Below are positions 48,943-57,827 of a DNA stretch of 64,000 nt, piece after piece; within the stretch, counting starts at the first letter, position 1; each line of letters starts with the position of its first letter. The notes beneath the pieces are model-generated. The model was not told where the DNA came from, ran no database searches, and saw nothing but the letters and a program-made list of their open reading frames with translations. Position numbers and translations under genes: made by a program. The stretch comes from Pedococcus dokdonensis (lineage in GTDB: Bacteria > Actinomycetota > Actinomycetes > Actinomycetales > Dermatophilaceae). The DNA is taken from the NCBI RefSeq assembly GCF_900104525.1, contig NZ_LT629711.1, forward strand, positions 2,170,001 through 2,234,000, written 5' to 3'.

Positions 48943-49914
48943 TCAGGGCGTCGGGGTCTGTCCTGCCAGGACCGTGCCGAGGATGTCGGCGTCGCAGTTG
49001 CCGCCGCTCTGCACCACCGCGACCCTGCGGCCGACCTGGCGGTCCCGCTCGGAGAGCAGCCCCGCGAGGGCGATCGCCCCGGACGGCTCGGGCAGCTGGT
49101 GGGTCGTGCGCAGCAGCACGCGCATCGCCTCGGCCGTCGCGTCCTCCGACACGGCGAGCACCCGCGCGGCGCCCCGGACGATCTCGGCGACCGCGTCCGG
49201 CACCGGGGCGCGGCACGCCACTCCGTCGACGAAGGTCGCGGCTGCCGGGGTGGTGACCACCTCGCCGGCGGCGAACGACAGCGCCGTGGCGGGAGCCTGT
49301 TCGGAGACCACGCCGACGATCTCGGTGTCGAGGCCCAGCAGGTCCCGCACGCCGATGACCCCGCAGATCCCCGATCCCATGCCGACGGGCACGTAGACGG
49401 TGTCGAGCGGTCCCGCCGCGTCGAACAGCTCGCGCGCGTAGGTCGCGACACCCACGACGAGGTCGGGGTGGAACGGCGGCACGGCCTCGAGCCCGAGCTC
49501 GTCCTCGAGCCCCATCGCGTGCTCCCGGGCCTCCTGGTAGTCGCGGCCGTGCACCACCAGCTGGGCGCCGAACCCCTGCATCGCGGCGTTCTTGTCCGGG
49601 CTGTTGCCCTCCGGCACCACGATGACGACGCGCAGCCCGGCCCTCCTCCCGGCATACGCGAGGGACTGCCCGTGGTTGCCGCGCGTGGCCGAGACGAAAC
49701 CCTGCACGGCGGGCCGCTCACGACTGGCACGGTCGGCGTAGACCAGGCCGCCGCGCACCTTGAAAGCGCCTGTGGGAGTCGCGTTCTCGTGCTTCACCCA
49801 CACCGTTGCGCCCACGTGCTCACCCAGCAGGGGCCACGCGATCTGCGGCGTGGCCGGGAAGTGGCGGCGCACGACCTCGGTCGCCGCGTCGAGCTCGGCG
49901 TGCGTGAAGGACAT
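48943..49914 (-). CDS. PLP-dependent threonine/serine dehydratase-like enzyme
   Basis: This 323-residue fold-type II PLP enzyme has Lys52 in TGAFKVRGG as the Schiff-base lysine, SATRGNHGQSLAYAGR as the phosphate-side loop and the C-terminal SGGNCD. It is most like catabolic threonine/serine dehydratases without the regulatory ACT domain; it could also be a serine racemase-type enzyme. The start is the ATG at 49914. It faces the small lipoprotein gene divergently with 84 nt between. Confidence 0.87.
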   Translation of the reverse strand: MSFTHAELDAATEVVRRHFPATPQIAWPLLGEHVGATVWVKHENATPTGAFKVRGGLVYADRASRERPAVQGFVSATRGNHGQSLAYAGRRAGLRVVIVVPEGNSPDKNAAMQGFGAQLVVHGRDYQEAREHAMGLEDELGLEAVPPFHPDLVVGVATYARELFDAAGPLDTVYVPVGMGSGICGVIGVRDLLGLDTEIVGVVSEQAPATALSFAAGEVVTTPAAATFVDGVACRAPVPDAVAEIVRGAARVLAVSEDATAEAMRVLLRTTHQLPEPSGAIALAGLLSERDRQVGRRVAVVQSGGNCDADILGTVLAGQTPTP

Positions 49915-49998
49915 GCCCAGCAGTCTGCCCGACGTCCTCGACCGTGACGCTTCGCGGCAGATCTGCACCCGACCGGCGACACCGGCAAGATGGGGCGT

Positions 49999-50490
49999 AT
50001 GTCGCGAATCACCGCTCTGCCAAAGGTCGCCTCCCTCCTGTCCTCCGGGTTGGCGGCCGTGACGCTGACAGCCTGTGGCACCGCGGACCCACCGATCCCA
50101 CCGGCCACGACGACGTCGTCGACCACCGCACCGGCCAAGGCGAGCTTCCCGCTGACCATCAGCCGGGTGGGCGGGATCGCCGGGTTCACCGACAACCTTT
50201 CGATCCAGGACGACGGCGGGGTGCTGGCCGTGACCAAGAACGGCCAGGTGACCTGCACCCTCGACGAGGCGAGCCTCGCGGTCCTCAACGAGGCGGCCCT
50301 GCAGGTGCACGACACCGACCAGCCGACCGGGCCACCACAGACGGCTTCCGACCAGCTCGACGTGCTGTTCGGGGCGGGCACGGGGATGCTGCGCGTCAAC
50401 GACCCTCGGGTCGCCGGGGCCGAGCCCGTCGTGAACCAGCTGCTCGCCGACGTCAACGGCCCGAAGGCCAGCCGCAAGCTCTGCACCTAG
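49999..50490 (+). CDS. Small lipoprotein of unknown function
   Basis: This 163-residue protein has a lipoprotein signal peptide with lipobox LTAC at Cys26, followed by a Thr/Pro-rich linker and a small beta-rich domain. I do not recognise the family. The ATG at 49999 gives a good signal peptide; the in-frame ATG at 49990 adds three residues. It is followed by two hairpins and is transcribed alone. Confidence 0.72.
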   Translation: MSRITALPKVASLLSSGLAAVTLTACGTADPPIPPATTTSSTTAPAKASFPLTISRVGGIAGFTDNLSIQDDGGVLAVTKNGQVTCTLDEASLAVLNEAALQVHDTDQPTGPPQTASDQLDVLFGAGTGMLRVNDPRVAGAEPVVNQLLADVNGPKASRKLCT

Positions 50491-50532
50491 GCGACCTGTG
50501 CTCCCGCGGGCACCGCGACGTACACGCGAAGT

Positions 50533-50579
50533 GGTGGCGGTGGGCGCCTGCCTGGAGGTACCAGGGACCCACCGCCACC
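50533..50579. terminator. Hairpin after the small lipoprotein gene
   Basis: GGTGGCGGTGGG (50533-50544) pairs with CCCACCGCCACC (50568-50579), and the loop folds a second short stem, CCTGG/CCAGG. It lies 42 nt after the stop codon. Confidence 0.75.
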
Positions 50580-50646
50580 CGTTCTGGGGGCGCGTCAGCT
50601 GGAGCTGACCGCGCCTTGGGCGACGTAAGACTTGGGCGACGAACGA

Positions 50647-50679
50647 CCGGGCCGGCGCTCAGGGGGAGCGCCGGCCCGG
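50647..50679. terminator. Terminator after the M4 metallopeptidase gene
   Basis: CCGGGCCGGCGCTC (50647-50660) pairs perfectly with GAGCGCCGGCCCGG (50666-50679). It starts 10 nt beyond the stop of the minus-strand peptidase gene and may also act on the plus-strand lipoprotein transcript. Confidence 0.85.
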
Positions 50680-50689
50680 CTGGCTCGGA

Positions 50690-52777
50690 CTAGCTGGTGG
50701 CCAGTGCCGTGTCGTCGACGACGAACGACGTCTGCAGCGAGGAGTCCTCGTTCATGAGGAACTTCACCGTGATCGTCTTGCCCTTGTAGGCCGTGACGTT
50801 GAACGACTTCTGCGTGTACGTCGCGTTGGTGCCCACGTTGGAGTACGTGGCGAGCGTGGTGGTCGTGGAGCCGTTGACCACCTGCACCTTCATCGTGTCG
50901 TAGGCCGTGCTGCCGGACTCCGCGGTGTCGGTGCGGAGCCAGAACGACAGGGTCGCGGCCGTGACGGTCGAGGGGATCGCGACGCTCTGCTGCACCGTCT
51001 CGGTCGAGGTCGAGCCGTTCCCACCGAGCCAGGCCTTCCAGCTGCCGGTGCGCGCCGGACGGCCGGTGTTGTTGGTGATCGGGCCGGCCGTGCCGGTCCA
51101 GCTCACCGCGCCCGACTCGAAGCCCGGGTTGAGCAGCAGGTTGCCACCGGTGGGCGGCGGGGTCGTCCCGCCACAGGTCGCGGAGCCCGCCGGGACGGCG
51201 ATGGCCGTGAACGCGGCCTCGACCGACTTGCAGGTCTGGCTGCTCGCGCCGTAGAGCTCGATCGCCGAGTTGATCGCACCGTTGCGAGCAGCGGCGTAGT
51301 TGCTGTTGCTGGTGAGCTTGGTGGACAGCGTGCGGTACCAGACCTTCTCGATGTTGGCGCGACCCGCGCCGGTCACCGCGGGGGCGCTGCCGCACACCGG
51401 GCTGTTGTAGCTGACGCCGTTGATGGTCTTGGCGCCGCTGCCCTCGGAGGCCAGGTAGAACCAGTGGTTGAGCGGGCCCGAGGAGTAGTGGGGGTTGAGG
51501 TTGCCGAGCGTGGACGACCAGCAGTCCTTCGAGAGACCGTCCTTGCTGGGCTTGTCCATGTAGCGCAACGGCGTGCCGTTGCCGTTGATGTCGATCTCCT
51601 CACCGATGAGGTAGTCGCCCGGGTCGCTCGGGTTGTTCGCGTAGAACTCGACGGCGGTGCCGAAGATGTCGGACGTCGCCTCGTTCAGGCCGCCGGCGTC
51701 GCCGCTGTAGACCAGGCCGGCAGTGTTCTCCGTGACGCCGTGCGACATCTCGTGGCCGGCCACGTCGATCTCGGTCAACGGTGCGGCGTTGCCCGCCCCG
51801 TCACCGTAGGACATCTGCGTGCCGTCCCAGAAGGCGTTCTCCATGGCGTTGGCGAAGTGCACGCGCGACGGCGCGCCACGGCCGTCGTTCCAGATTCCGT
51901 TGCGTCCCAACACGTTCTTGTAGTAGTTGAACGTGGTCGTCGCGCCGTAGTGGGCGTCCACCGCAGCCGACGCGCGGTCCGAGACCGCCCCGTTGCCCCA
52001 GACGTCGTCGGAGTCGAGGAACAGGTCACCCGCCGGCCCGACGCCGGTGTTCGGGTCGCCCTGGTTGTGCGCGTCGCGGGTGTTGTTGCCGTGGGTGTCG
52101 GTCAGCTCGTAGCCGCCGCCGGTGTGGGCCTTGGTCTCGAGCGTCGCGTTGTAGAAGATCCCGTCGCCGGTGCCGGTCTGCACCTCGTCGTAGCTGGTCA
52201 GCGTCGCACCCGACTTGGCGTCGACGATCGTGTGCAGCCGCGAGGGGACCTGGTCGGCCCGCACGCTCTTGACCAGGACGTCGTAGGCCAGCACGGGCTT
52301 GGCACCGCCGGCCCAGACGACGAGCTCGCCGGACGGCGCCTCGGTCTTGCGCCCTGCCGACTTGCCCTCGGACAGCGCCTTGGTGCGCGTCACGGTGGGA
52401 GTGGTCGAGGCGACAGCCACCTTGCCCGAGGCGTTGTAGATGACGTCCTTGGTCGCGCCGGCCTTGGACTTTTCGACGACCAGGTCGCCGCCGACGACCC
52501 GCAGGCCCTTGAAGGTGCGGTTGTACCGGACGTGCTGGGTGCCGTCAGCGTCGGTGACGACGTTGCGCACGACCAGCTTCTCGTCCTTCGACAGGCCGAG
52601 GGCCGCGTGGTCCTGGTCGGCGCGCGACTGCGCTGCCGTGACGCTGGTCTGCGCCTGGGTGGGCGCGGACTGTGGTGCGGCTGCTGCGGACAGTGGTGTG
52701 GCCACAGCCGCTGCGACTGCGACGCCCAGGGCGGCGCCGGTAGACAGTCGGATCACGGAAATCCTCTTCTCGGACAT
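50690..52777 (-). CDS. Secreted M4-family (thermolysin-like) metallopeptidase
   Basis: This 695-residue preproprotein has a signal peptide (about 1-34), an FTP/PepSY propeptide (about 50-190) and an M4 catalytic domain with HEMSH at 342-346 and the third zinc ligand Glu366 in GGLNEATSDIFG. A C-terminal beta-sandwich of about 160 residues (LLLNPGFESG...) resembles carbohydrate- or cell-binding modules and probably targets the enzyme. I start at the ATG at 52777, just before the signal peptide; an upstream extension is less likely. Confidence 0.93.
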   Translation of the reverse strand: MSEKRISVIRLSTGAALGVAVAAAVATPLSAAAAPQSAPTQAQTSVTAAQSRADQDHAALGLSKDEKLVVRNVVTDADGTQHVRYNRTFKGLRVVGGDLVVEKSKAGATKDVIYNASGKVAVASTTPTVTRTKALSEGKSAGRKTEAPSGELVVWAGGAKPVLAYDVLVKSVRADQVPSRLHTIVDAKSGATLTSYDEVQTGTGDGIFYNATLETKAHTGGGYELTDTHGNNTRDAHNQGDPNTGVGPAGDLFLDSDDVWGNGAVSDRASAAVDAHYGATTTFNYYKNVLGRNGIWNDGRGAPSRVHFANAMENAFWDGTQMSYGDGAGNAAPLTEIDVAGHEMSHGVTENTAGLVYSGDAGGLNEATSDIFGTAVEFYANNPSDPGDYLIGEEIDINGNGTPLRYMDKPSKDGLSKDCWSSTLGNLNPHYSSGPLNHWFYLASEGSGAKTINGVSYNSPVCGSAPAVTGAGRANIEKVWYRTLSTKLTSNSNYAAARNGAINSAIELYGASSQTCKSVEAAFTAIAVPAGSATCGGTTPPPTGGNLLLNPGFESGAVSWTGTAGPITNNTGRPARTGSWKAWLGGNGSTSTETVQQSVAIPSTVTAATLSFWLRTDTAESGSTAYDTMKVQVVNGSTTTTLATYSNVGTNATYTQKSFNVTAYKGKTITVKFLMNEDSSLQTSFVVDDTALATS

Positions 52778-53145
52778 GCGCAGGTTTGGTTGCCTGCACG
52801 TGGGGCGGCGCAATCTCCCTCCAGGGACGGCACAGGGTTTGCCGTGGGCTTCGCACCGAGAGCCGACCTAACCCGTCGCGCAAATGGCCGGTCAACGATT
52901 CTTGACAAGACTTTGCCAAATGCGTGGGAACCTGCGGATTGTCACGTTCTAGGAGCCGAAATCTTCTGCGCTTGGCCAAGATCGCGTCATCGTCGCGCCG
53001 CAGCCGCCACCTGTCCGTCCACTCCCTGGACGCCTCGACTCACCATGCGGACTCCGCGGAAGAACGTAACCGCACCACCCCCGGTGTCGTTGTCAGTGCA
53101 CTGCAGCGGCGCCATCCCGGCCCGCCCCGCCACCGTGGAGGCCCG
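52778..53145. promoter_or_regulatory. Divergent intergenic region with possible peptidase promoter
   Basis: This 368-nt region separates the M4 peptidase (left) from the CocE-like peptidase (right). I see no gene in it. On the minus strand TTGACC (52890-52895) and TAGGTC (52865-52870), 19 bp apart, could be the -35 and -10 of the M4 gene; a TTGACA also occurs on the plus strand near 52911. Evidence is weak for either. Confidence 0.35.
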
Positions 53146-55068
53146 ATGTCGCGCCGTACCCCGTCCCTCGTCAGGTGCCTCACGGTGCTGGCGCTGTCCG
53201 CGCTGGTCGCGCCACCTCTCGTGGCGGCGGAGGCCACCGCCACACCCGTGGTGGACGCGAGACCGTCGGGTACGTCGGTGGCGACGAGCACGCTCGACGC
53301 GGTGGACACCTACTCCGGACTCACGTTCGTCGTGCCAGCAGGCCGCAACGACCTCGGACAACCTCAGACCTGCACGATCGACGCCGACCTCTACAAGCCC
53401 CACTCGGCCAGCCGGACCAACCGGGTGCCGGCCATCCTCACGACCAACGGATTCGGCGGCAGCAAGGCAGACCAGGCCGGTCTGGGCGCCGCCTTCGCCA
53501 AGCGGGGCTACGCGGTCCTCTCCTACACCGGCCTCGGCTTCCCCGACAGCGGCTGCAAGATCTCGCTCGACGACCCCGGCGTGGACGGGGTCGCTGCCTC
53601 CTCGCTGGTGAGCTTCCTCGGCGGGGCGGGCACGGCGGCATACACCTCCTCCGTCGTGGGCGGACGCACCGGTGGGGCGGGCAGCGTGGCTGCCGACTTC
53701 ACCGTCCTGGACAATGCGAAGAGCCACGACCCGCGACTCGGCATGATCGGCGGCTCCTACGGCGGTCAGATCCAGTTTGCTACTGCTGCAGTGGATTCCC
53801 GCGTGGACACCCTGGTCCCGCTGATCACCTGGAACGACCTGCGCTACTCCCTAGCCCCGAACAACACCAGCTTCACGAGCGGGGTCACCTATGCCGGATC
53901 GAACCCGGGCACCGAGAAGCTCGGGTGGGCCGGGCTGTTCTTCGGGGTCGGCATCCTCGACGGGCTCCAAGGGGCTGCCATCGACCCAACCCGCAACGTC
54001 GGGTGCCCCAACTTCGTCGCCGAGGCGTGCGCGGCCAAGGCGACGCTCGACACGCTCGGCTACCCCACCGCCTCGACCCTCCGGCTCACCGACCGGGTTT
54101 CCGTGGGCCACTACATCGACCAGGTGAAGGTGCCGACCTTCCTGATCCACGGCGAGAACGACACGCTCTTCAACCTGCAGGAGGCGACCGCCACCTACCG
54201 CTCGCTCAAGGCGCGCGGCGTCCCGGTGACGATGGCGTGGCAGTCGTGGGGGCACTCCGGCGGCACCGGCACCAACACGGGTGCCGCCCCCGGCGAGCTC
54301 GACCTGACCGGCGAGCACATCGAGGACACCTACCTCGGACTGCGGATCAAGAACTGGTTCGACCACCACCTCAAGGGGTCGACCGTCTCCACCGGACCGG
54401 CGTTCGCGTACTTCCGTGACTGGGTCCCCTACACCGGCACGGCTGCACCGGCCTACGCGAGCGCGTCGAGCTATCCCGTCGGCACACGATCCTCGTGGTA
54501 CCTGTCGGCGGCCGACCAGCTCGTCCCGTCGCGGTCCGCGATCCTGCCCGGCTCGACCTCGTGGTCCAACCCGGGACTCGGCGTGCCCGCGTCCTACACC
54601 GAGGTCTCCGGCCTCGAGGGCCAGGTCGACCTGCCCGACAACCTCACCGTGCCGTTCGACACCCCGGGCACCTTCGGCGCGTGGACCACCCCGGCACTGA
54701 CCGGGCCGCTCACCGTCGTCGGTGCACCGACCCTCGACGTACGCTTCGAGTCGCCGACCGTGGCGTTGACCCAGGCGGCCGGTCCCAGCGGCCAGCTCCA
54801 GGTCTTCGCCAAGCTCTACGACGTGGCGCCCGACGGCTCGATCACGTTGGTGCACAAGCTGATCAGCCCGATCCGCGTCGCAGACGTCACCCAGCCGGTG
54901 CACATCGAGCTCCCGGCCGTCGTGCACCGGGTCGAGGCCGGCCACCGCCTGCGCCTCGTGCTCGCCAGCACGGACGCGGCATACAAGAACGCGTATGCCG
55001 TGCAGCCGGTGACCGTCCGCGCCGCACCGACCGCACCGGCCACCCTGAGCCTCCCCGTGGTCCCCTAA
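53146..55068 (+). CDS. Secreted CocE/X-Pro dipeptidyl-peptidase-like hydrolase
   Basis: This 640-residue secreted alpha/beta hydrolase has a signal peptide (about 1-30), the nucleophile Ser204 in GGSYGG, the acid in HGENDTLFN and a histidine in WGHSGG. The C-terminal third is the jelly-roll X-Pro dipeptidyl-peptidase domain. It may release peptides ending in Xaa-Pro or hydrolyse esters outside the cell. The ATG at 53146 has GGAGG 5 nt upstream. Its stop is 10 nt before the family 1 repeat cluster. Confidence 0.88.
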   Translation: MSRRTPSLVRCLTVLALSALVAPPLVAAEATATPVVDARPSGTSVATSTLDAVDTYSGLTFVVPAGRNDLGQPQTCTIDADLYKPHSASRTNRVPAILTTNGFGGSKADQAGLGAAFAKRGYAVLSYTGLGFPDSGCKISLDDPGVDGVAASSLVSFLGGAGTAAYTSSVVGGRTGGAGSVAADFTVLDNAKSHDPRLGMIGGSYGGQIQFATAAVDSRVDTLVPLITWNDLRYSLAPNNTSFTSGVTYAGSNPGTEKLGWAGLFFGVGILDGLQGAAIDPTRNVGCPNFVAEACAAKATLDTLGYPTASTLRLTDRVSVGHYIDQVKVPTFLIHGENDTLFNLQEATATYRSLKARGVPVTMAWQSWGHSGGTGTNTGAAPGELDLTGEHIEDTYLGLRIKNWFDHHLKGSTVSTGPAFAYFRDWVPYTGTAAPAYASASSYPVGTRSSWYLSAADQLVPSRSAILPGSTSWSNPGLGVPASYTEVSGLEGQVDLPDNLTVPFDTPGTFGAWTTPALTGPLTVVGAPTLDVRFESPTVALTQAAGPSGQLQVFAKLYDVAPDGSITLVHKLISPIRVADVTQPVHIELPAVVHRVEAGHRLRLVLASTDAAYKNAYAVQPVTVRAAPTAPATLSLPVVP

Positions 55069-55078
55069 CCGTCGCTCT

Positions 55079-55235
55079 CTCATGCAAAAGGCGAGTTAGC
55101 GCCGCGAGGGCGGCGCTAACTCGCCTTTTGCATGGGTTGGCGACGCGGGGGCGGCGCTAACTCGCCTTTTGCATGGGTTAGCGACGCGGGGGCGGCGCTA
55201 ACTCGCCTTTTGCATGGGTTAGCGACGCGGGGGCG
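55079..55235. repeat. Palindromic repeat cluster, family 1, locus C
   Basis: CATGCAAAAGGCGAGTTAGC and four more bases (55081-55104) pair with 55111-55134. The right half is then repeated at a 41-bp period, with CATGGG at 55131, 55172 and 55213. The outer arm is that of the other two loci, the inner stem now reads GTTAGCGCCG/CGGCGCTAAC. It lies between the CocE gene and the clpP pair and can act as a terminator. Confidence 0.9.
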
Positions 55236-55281
55236 GGGGGTGCCGGGGGTGCGGGGGTGCGGGGGCGGCTCGGAGCTGGCG

Positions 55282-55298
55282 TTCTGCTCAGAGCAGCA
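55282..55298. promoter_or_regulatory. PopR-like box upstream of the clpP pair
   Basis: TTCTGCT (55282-55288), CAG, then AGCAGCA (55292-55298) is close to the palindromic Streptomyces PopR box as I recall it (TTCTGCC, 3 nt, GGCAGAA). It lies 42 nt before the first clpP ATG, and the regulator gene downstream resembles PopR. Function inferred. Confidence 0.5.
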
Positions 55299-55339
55299 GA
55301 GGCTGGCCGCCGTGGGGAGCCGGGTCGCACGGTGGCGGC

Positions 55340-55957
55340 ATGCGCGAATCCACCAGCTCCCCACTCGCCCCGTCCGACCACCTGACCACGCGCCTTCTCG
55401 AGCAACGGATCATCGTCCTCGACGGCGAGCTCGACGACCACGGCGGCACCCGGCTGTGCTCGCAGCTCTTCCTGCTGTCCGCCGAGGACCCGCGGGCCGA
55501 CATCAGCCTGTGGATCAACTCCCCCGGCGGCTCGGTGCCGGCGATGCTCGCCATCCACGACGCCATCCGGTTGATCCCCAACGACGTCTCGACCCTGGCG
55601 CTCGGGCTGGCCTGCAGCGCGGGGCAGTTCCTGCTCACCGCCGGCACGCACGGCAAGCGCTACGCGCTGCGACACTCGCGGATCCTCATGCACCAGGGGT
55701 CGGCCGGCATCGGCGGGACCGCCGTCGACATCGAGCTGCAGGCCGACGACCTGCGACACACCGTCGAGACGGTCCTCGGGCTGATCGCCACCTACACCGG
55801 GCAACCGCTCGAACGGATCCGCGAGGACTCCGCCCGCGACCGGTGGTACTCCGCCGAGCAGGCGCTCGACTACGGCTTCGTGGACGGCATCCTCGACTCG
55901 CTCGACAGCGTGCGGCCCCAGCGGGTCGCCCGCGCCGGGCTCGGGAGCCACCGATGA
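55340..55957 (+). CDS. clpP: ATP-dependent Clp protease proteolytic subunit (first of the pair)
   Basis: This 205-residue ClpP has the catalytic Ser93 (GLACSAGQF), His118 (LMHQG) and Asp167 in ARDRWY. It is one half of a heteromeric ClpP pair, as in the clpP3-clpP4 pair of Streptomyces. It starts at the ATG at 55340 and overlaps the second clpP by 4 nt. In its oligomerisation region it lacks a long propeptide. It would degrade proteins delivered by Clp ATPases, which are not encoded here. Confidence 0.92.
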   Translation: MRESTSSPLAPSDHLTTRLLEQRIIVLDGELDDHGGTRLCSQLFLLSAEDPRADISLWINSPGGSVPAMLAIHDAIRLIPNDVSTLALGLACSAGQFLLTAGTHGKRYALRHSRILMHQGSAGIGGTAVDIELQADDLRHTVETVLGLIATYTGQPLERIREDSARDRWYSAEQALDYGFVDGILDSLDSVRPQRVARAGLGSHR

Positions 55958-56556
55958 GCACCTACACGATCCCGAACGTCGTGCGCACCCATCCCCGCGG
56001 CGACCGGGTGATGGATGTCTACAGCCACCTGCTCAGCGAACGCATCGTCTATCTCGGCACCGAGATCGACGACGGCGTGTCCAACGCGCTCATCGCCCAG
56101 ATCCTGCACCTCGAGTCCGACAACTCGGAGCAGCCGATCGACCTCTACATCAACTCCCCCGGCGGCTCGCTGACCGCGACCTTTGCCGTCTACGACGCGA
56201 TGGAGTTCGTCCGGGCGCCGATCGCCACGACCTGCATCGGCCAGGCCTGTTCCACGGCGGCGATCCTGCTCGCCGCCGGTGCACCCGGGAAGCGGAGCAT
56301 CCTCCCCCACGCCCGAGTCCTCCTGCACCAACCCTCCGCGCGCAGCCAGGGCGCCATACCCGACCTCATCCTCGAGGCCGACGAGGTGATCCGGCTGCGG
56401 GCGGAGGCCGAGCGGGTGCTGTCACGGCACACCGGGCAACCACTGGAGGCGCTGCGGCACGACACCGACCGCGACCGCATCTTCACCCCCGAGCAGGCCG
56501 TCGAGTACGGCCTGGTCGACCAGCTGGTCGCCTACCGCGGCGCGACCGACGCCTAG
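55954..56556 (+). CDS. clpP: ATP-dependent Clp protease proteolytic subunit (second of the pair)
   Basis: This 200-residue ClpP has catalytic Ser100 (GQACSTAAILLAAG), His125 (LLHQP) and Asp174 (TDRDRIF). Its ATG at 55954 overlaps the first clpP stop by 4 nt, so the two are made in matched amounts. Its stop codon TAG (56554-56556) overlaps the stop of the convergent popR-like gene in a shared CTAG (56553-56556). Confidence 0.93.
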   Translation: MSTYTIPNVVRTHPRGDRVMDVYSHLLSERIVYLGTEIDDGVSNALIAQILHLESDNSEQPIDLYINSPGGSLTATFAVYDAMEFVRAPIATTCIGQACSTAAILLAAGAPGKRSILPHARVLLHQPSARSQGAIPDLILEADEVIRLRAEAERVLSRHTGQPLEALRHDTDRDRIFTPEQAVEYGLVDQLVAYRGATDA

Positions 56557-56936
56557 GCGGACAGCCGGATCTCGCCGGGAGGGGGTGCCGCCAGCGCGCT
56601 GTGCTGGCGGCGCAGGTCGAGGGAGGCGAGGTGGGTGACCTCGACCAGCTGCGCACCGAGCGCGCCGGTGATGGCCGCGAGGACCTCGGACGACGGGTCC
56701 TTGCGCCCCCGCTCGACCTCGGACAGGTACTGCGGCGAGATGCCCGCGCGAGCAGCCGCCTCGACCAGGGTCAACCCACGGCGCCGTCGCAGGTGCCGCA
56801 GCCGGGCACCGACGACCTCGCGCCACAGGGGCTCCTGGTCTCCCGGCAGACGGCCGCCGGGAGCACGCCCGAGCGGCGCGGACCGGGACCCGTGCTCGGT
56901 CGGCTGCACCAGGTGGAGGGGCGTGGCAGCTCTCAT
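56553..56936 (-). CDS. XRE-family regulator, PopR-like
   Basis: This 127-residue protein has a single helix-turn-helix (about 45-90, LRHLRRRRGLTLVEAAARAGISPQYLSEVERGRKDPSSEVLAA). Placed convergently beside the clpP pair with a PopR-like box upstream of that pair, it is probably the PopR activator that itself is degraded by ClpP. Its C-terminus ends IRLSA, which could serve as a degradation tag, as proposed for PopR; this is inferred. It starts at the ATG at 56936. Confidence 0.78.
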   Translation of the reverse strand: MRAATPLHLVQPTEHGSRSAPLGRAPGGRLPGDQEPLWREVVGARLRHLRRRRGLTLVEAAARAGISPQYLSEVERGRKDPSSEVLAAITGALGAQLVEVTHLASLDLRRQHSALAAPPPGEIRLSA

Positions 56937-57133
56937 GGGCCAACGCTAGGCCTCGCTCCGGGCAGCCGGAAGCGAGTTCGCCCACGGCACAACCAGCCAC
57001 CCCCAGTGTGACGCGGCAGACACGGCCACGACCGTGCGACGGGACCAAGTGCCCTGCCGAATCCACCTCGCCGGACCGGAGCATGGAGGAGCAGGACAAC
57101 CGGGCAACTCGGCCCACCAAGGAGGAAGCAGTC

Positions 57134-57715
57134 ATGACAACGGTCCAGCGCCACCCCAAGCTCGATGTGCTGGTTGAGCACGACGTGGTGACCCACTCCA
57201 CGGCCCGAAGGGCGCTTTCGGTGCTGCGGGTCGCCTTCGGCCTCACGTTCCTGTGGGCCTTCTTCGACAAGCTGTTCGCCCTCGGCTTCCACACCGGCGT
57301 CAATGCCGAAGGCGTGACCGACCGGTTCGGTCCGGCGGCGTGGATCAACGGCGGCAGCCCCACCACGGGATTCCTCAAGTTCGGGGTCCCGGAGAACAAT
57401 CCCTTCCAGGGCTTCTTCAACGGCATGGCTGGACAGGCCTGGGCTGACTGGCTGTTCATGGCCGGACTGCTCGGCATCGGTCTCGCGCTCACGCTCGGCA
57501 TCGGCATGCGGATCGCCGCAGCTGCTGGCACCCTGCTCTACGCGCTGATGTGGGCAGCCTCCCTGCCGCTGGAGAACAACCCGGTCATCGATGACCACAT
57601 GATCGGTGCCATCAGCGTCGTCGTCCTGGCGGCCCTCCTCGCTGGGGACACCTGGGGCTTCGGCCAGCGGTGGGCACGGACCGGGCTGGTCAGGCGCCAC
57701 GGCTTCCTGCGGTAG
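57134..57715 (+). CDS. DoxX-family membrane protein
   Basis: This 193-residue protein has a Thr/His-rich cytoplasmic start and four membrane helices at about 29-48, 99-121, 125-147 and 155-176; GLTFLWAFFDKLFALGFHTG is the conserved first-helix segment. It fits the DoxX family, linked to membrane redox or thiol stress in mycobacteria. The ATG at 57134 has AAGGAGGA 8 nt upstream, a strong ribosome site. Function is uncertain. Confidence 0.78.
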   Translation: MTTVQRHPKLDVLVEHDVVTHSTARRALSVLRVAFGLTFLWAFFDKLFALGFHTGVNAEGVTDRFGPAAWINGGSPTTGFLKFGVPENNPFQGFFNGMAGQAWADWLFMAGLLGIGLALTLGIGMRIAAAAGTLLYALMWAASLPLENNPVIDDHMIGAISVVVLAALLAGDTWGFGQRWARTGLVRRHGFLR

Positions 57716-57725
57716 CGCCGACCGA

Positions 57726-57758
57726 GTGAGGGACCGGACGACCTATCCGGCCCCTCAC
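57726..57758. terminator. Terminator between the DoxX gene and the B12-binding gene
   Basis: GTGAGGG and CCGGA (57726-57738) pair with TCCGG and CCCTCAC (57746-57758) with one internal mismatch; TT follows. It lies between convergent genes. Confidence 0.8.
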
Positions 57759-57808
57759 TTCTGCGTGCGCCGGCCGGTCGGCGGGCTGACGGGGCGGGCC
57801 GGCTGGTC

Positions 57809-57827
57809 GGCCGGCCGGCCGGCCGGC
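57809..57827. repeat. GGCC/CCGG tandem tract
   Basis: Nineteen bases of alternating GGCC units (GGCCGGCCGGCCGGCCGGC) run up to the stop codon of the B12-binding gene (57827-57829). Such tracts change length easily by slippage; here it is outside the coding region apart from one base. Confidence 0.8.
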
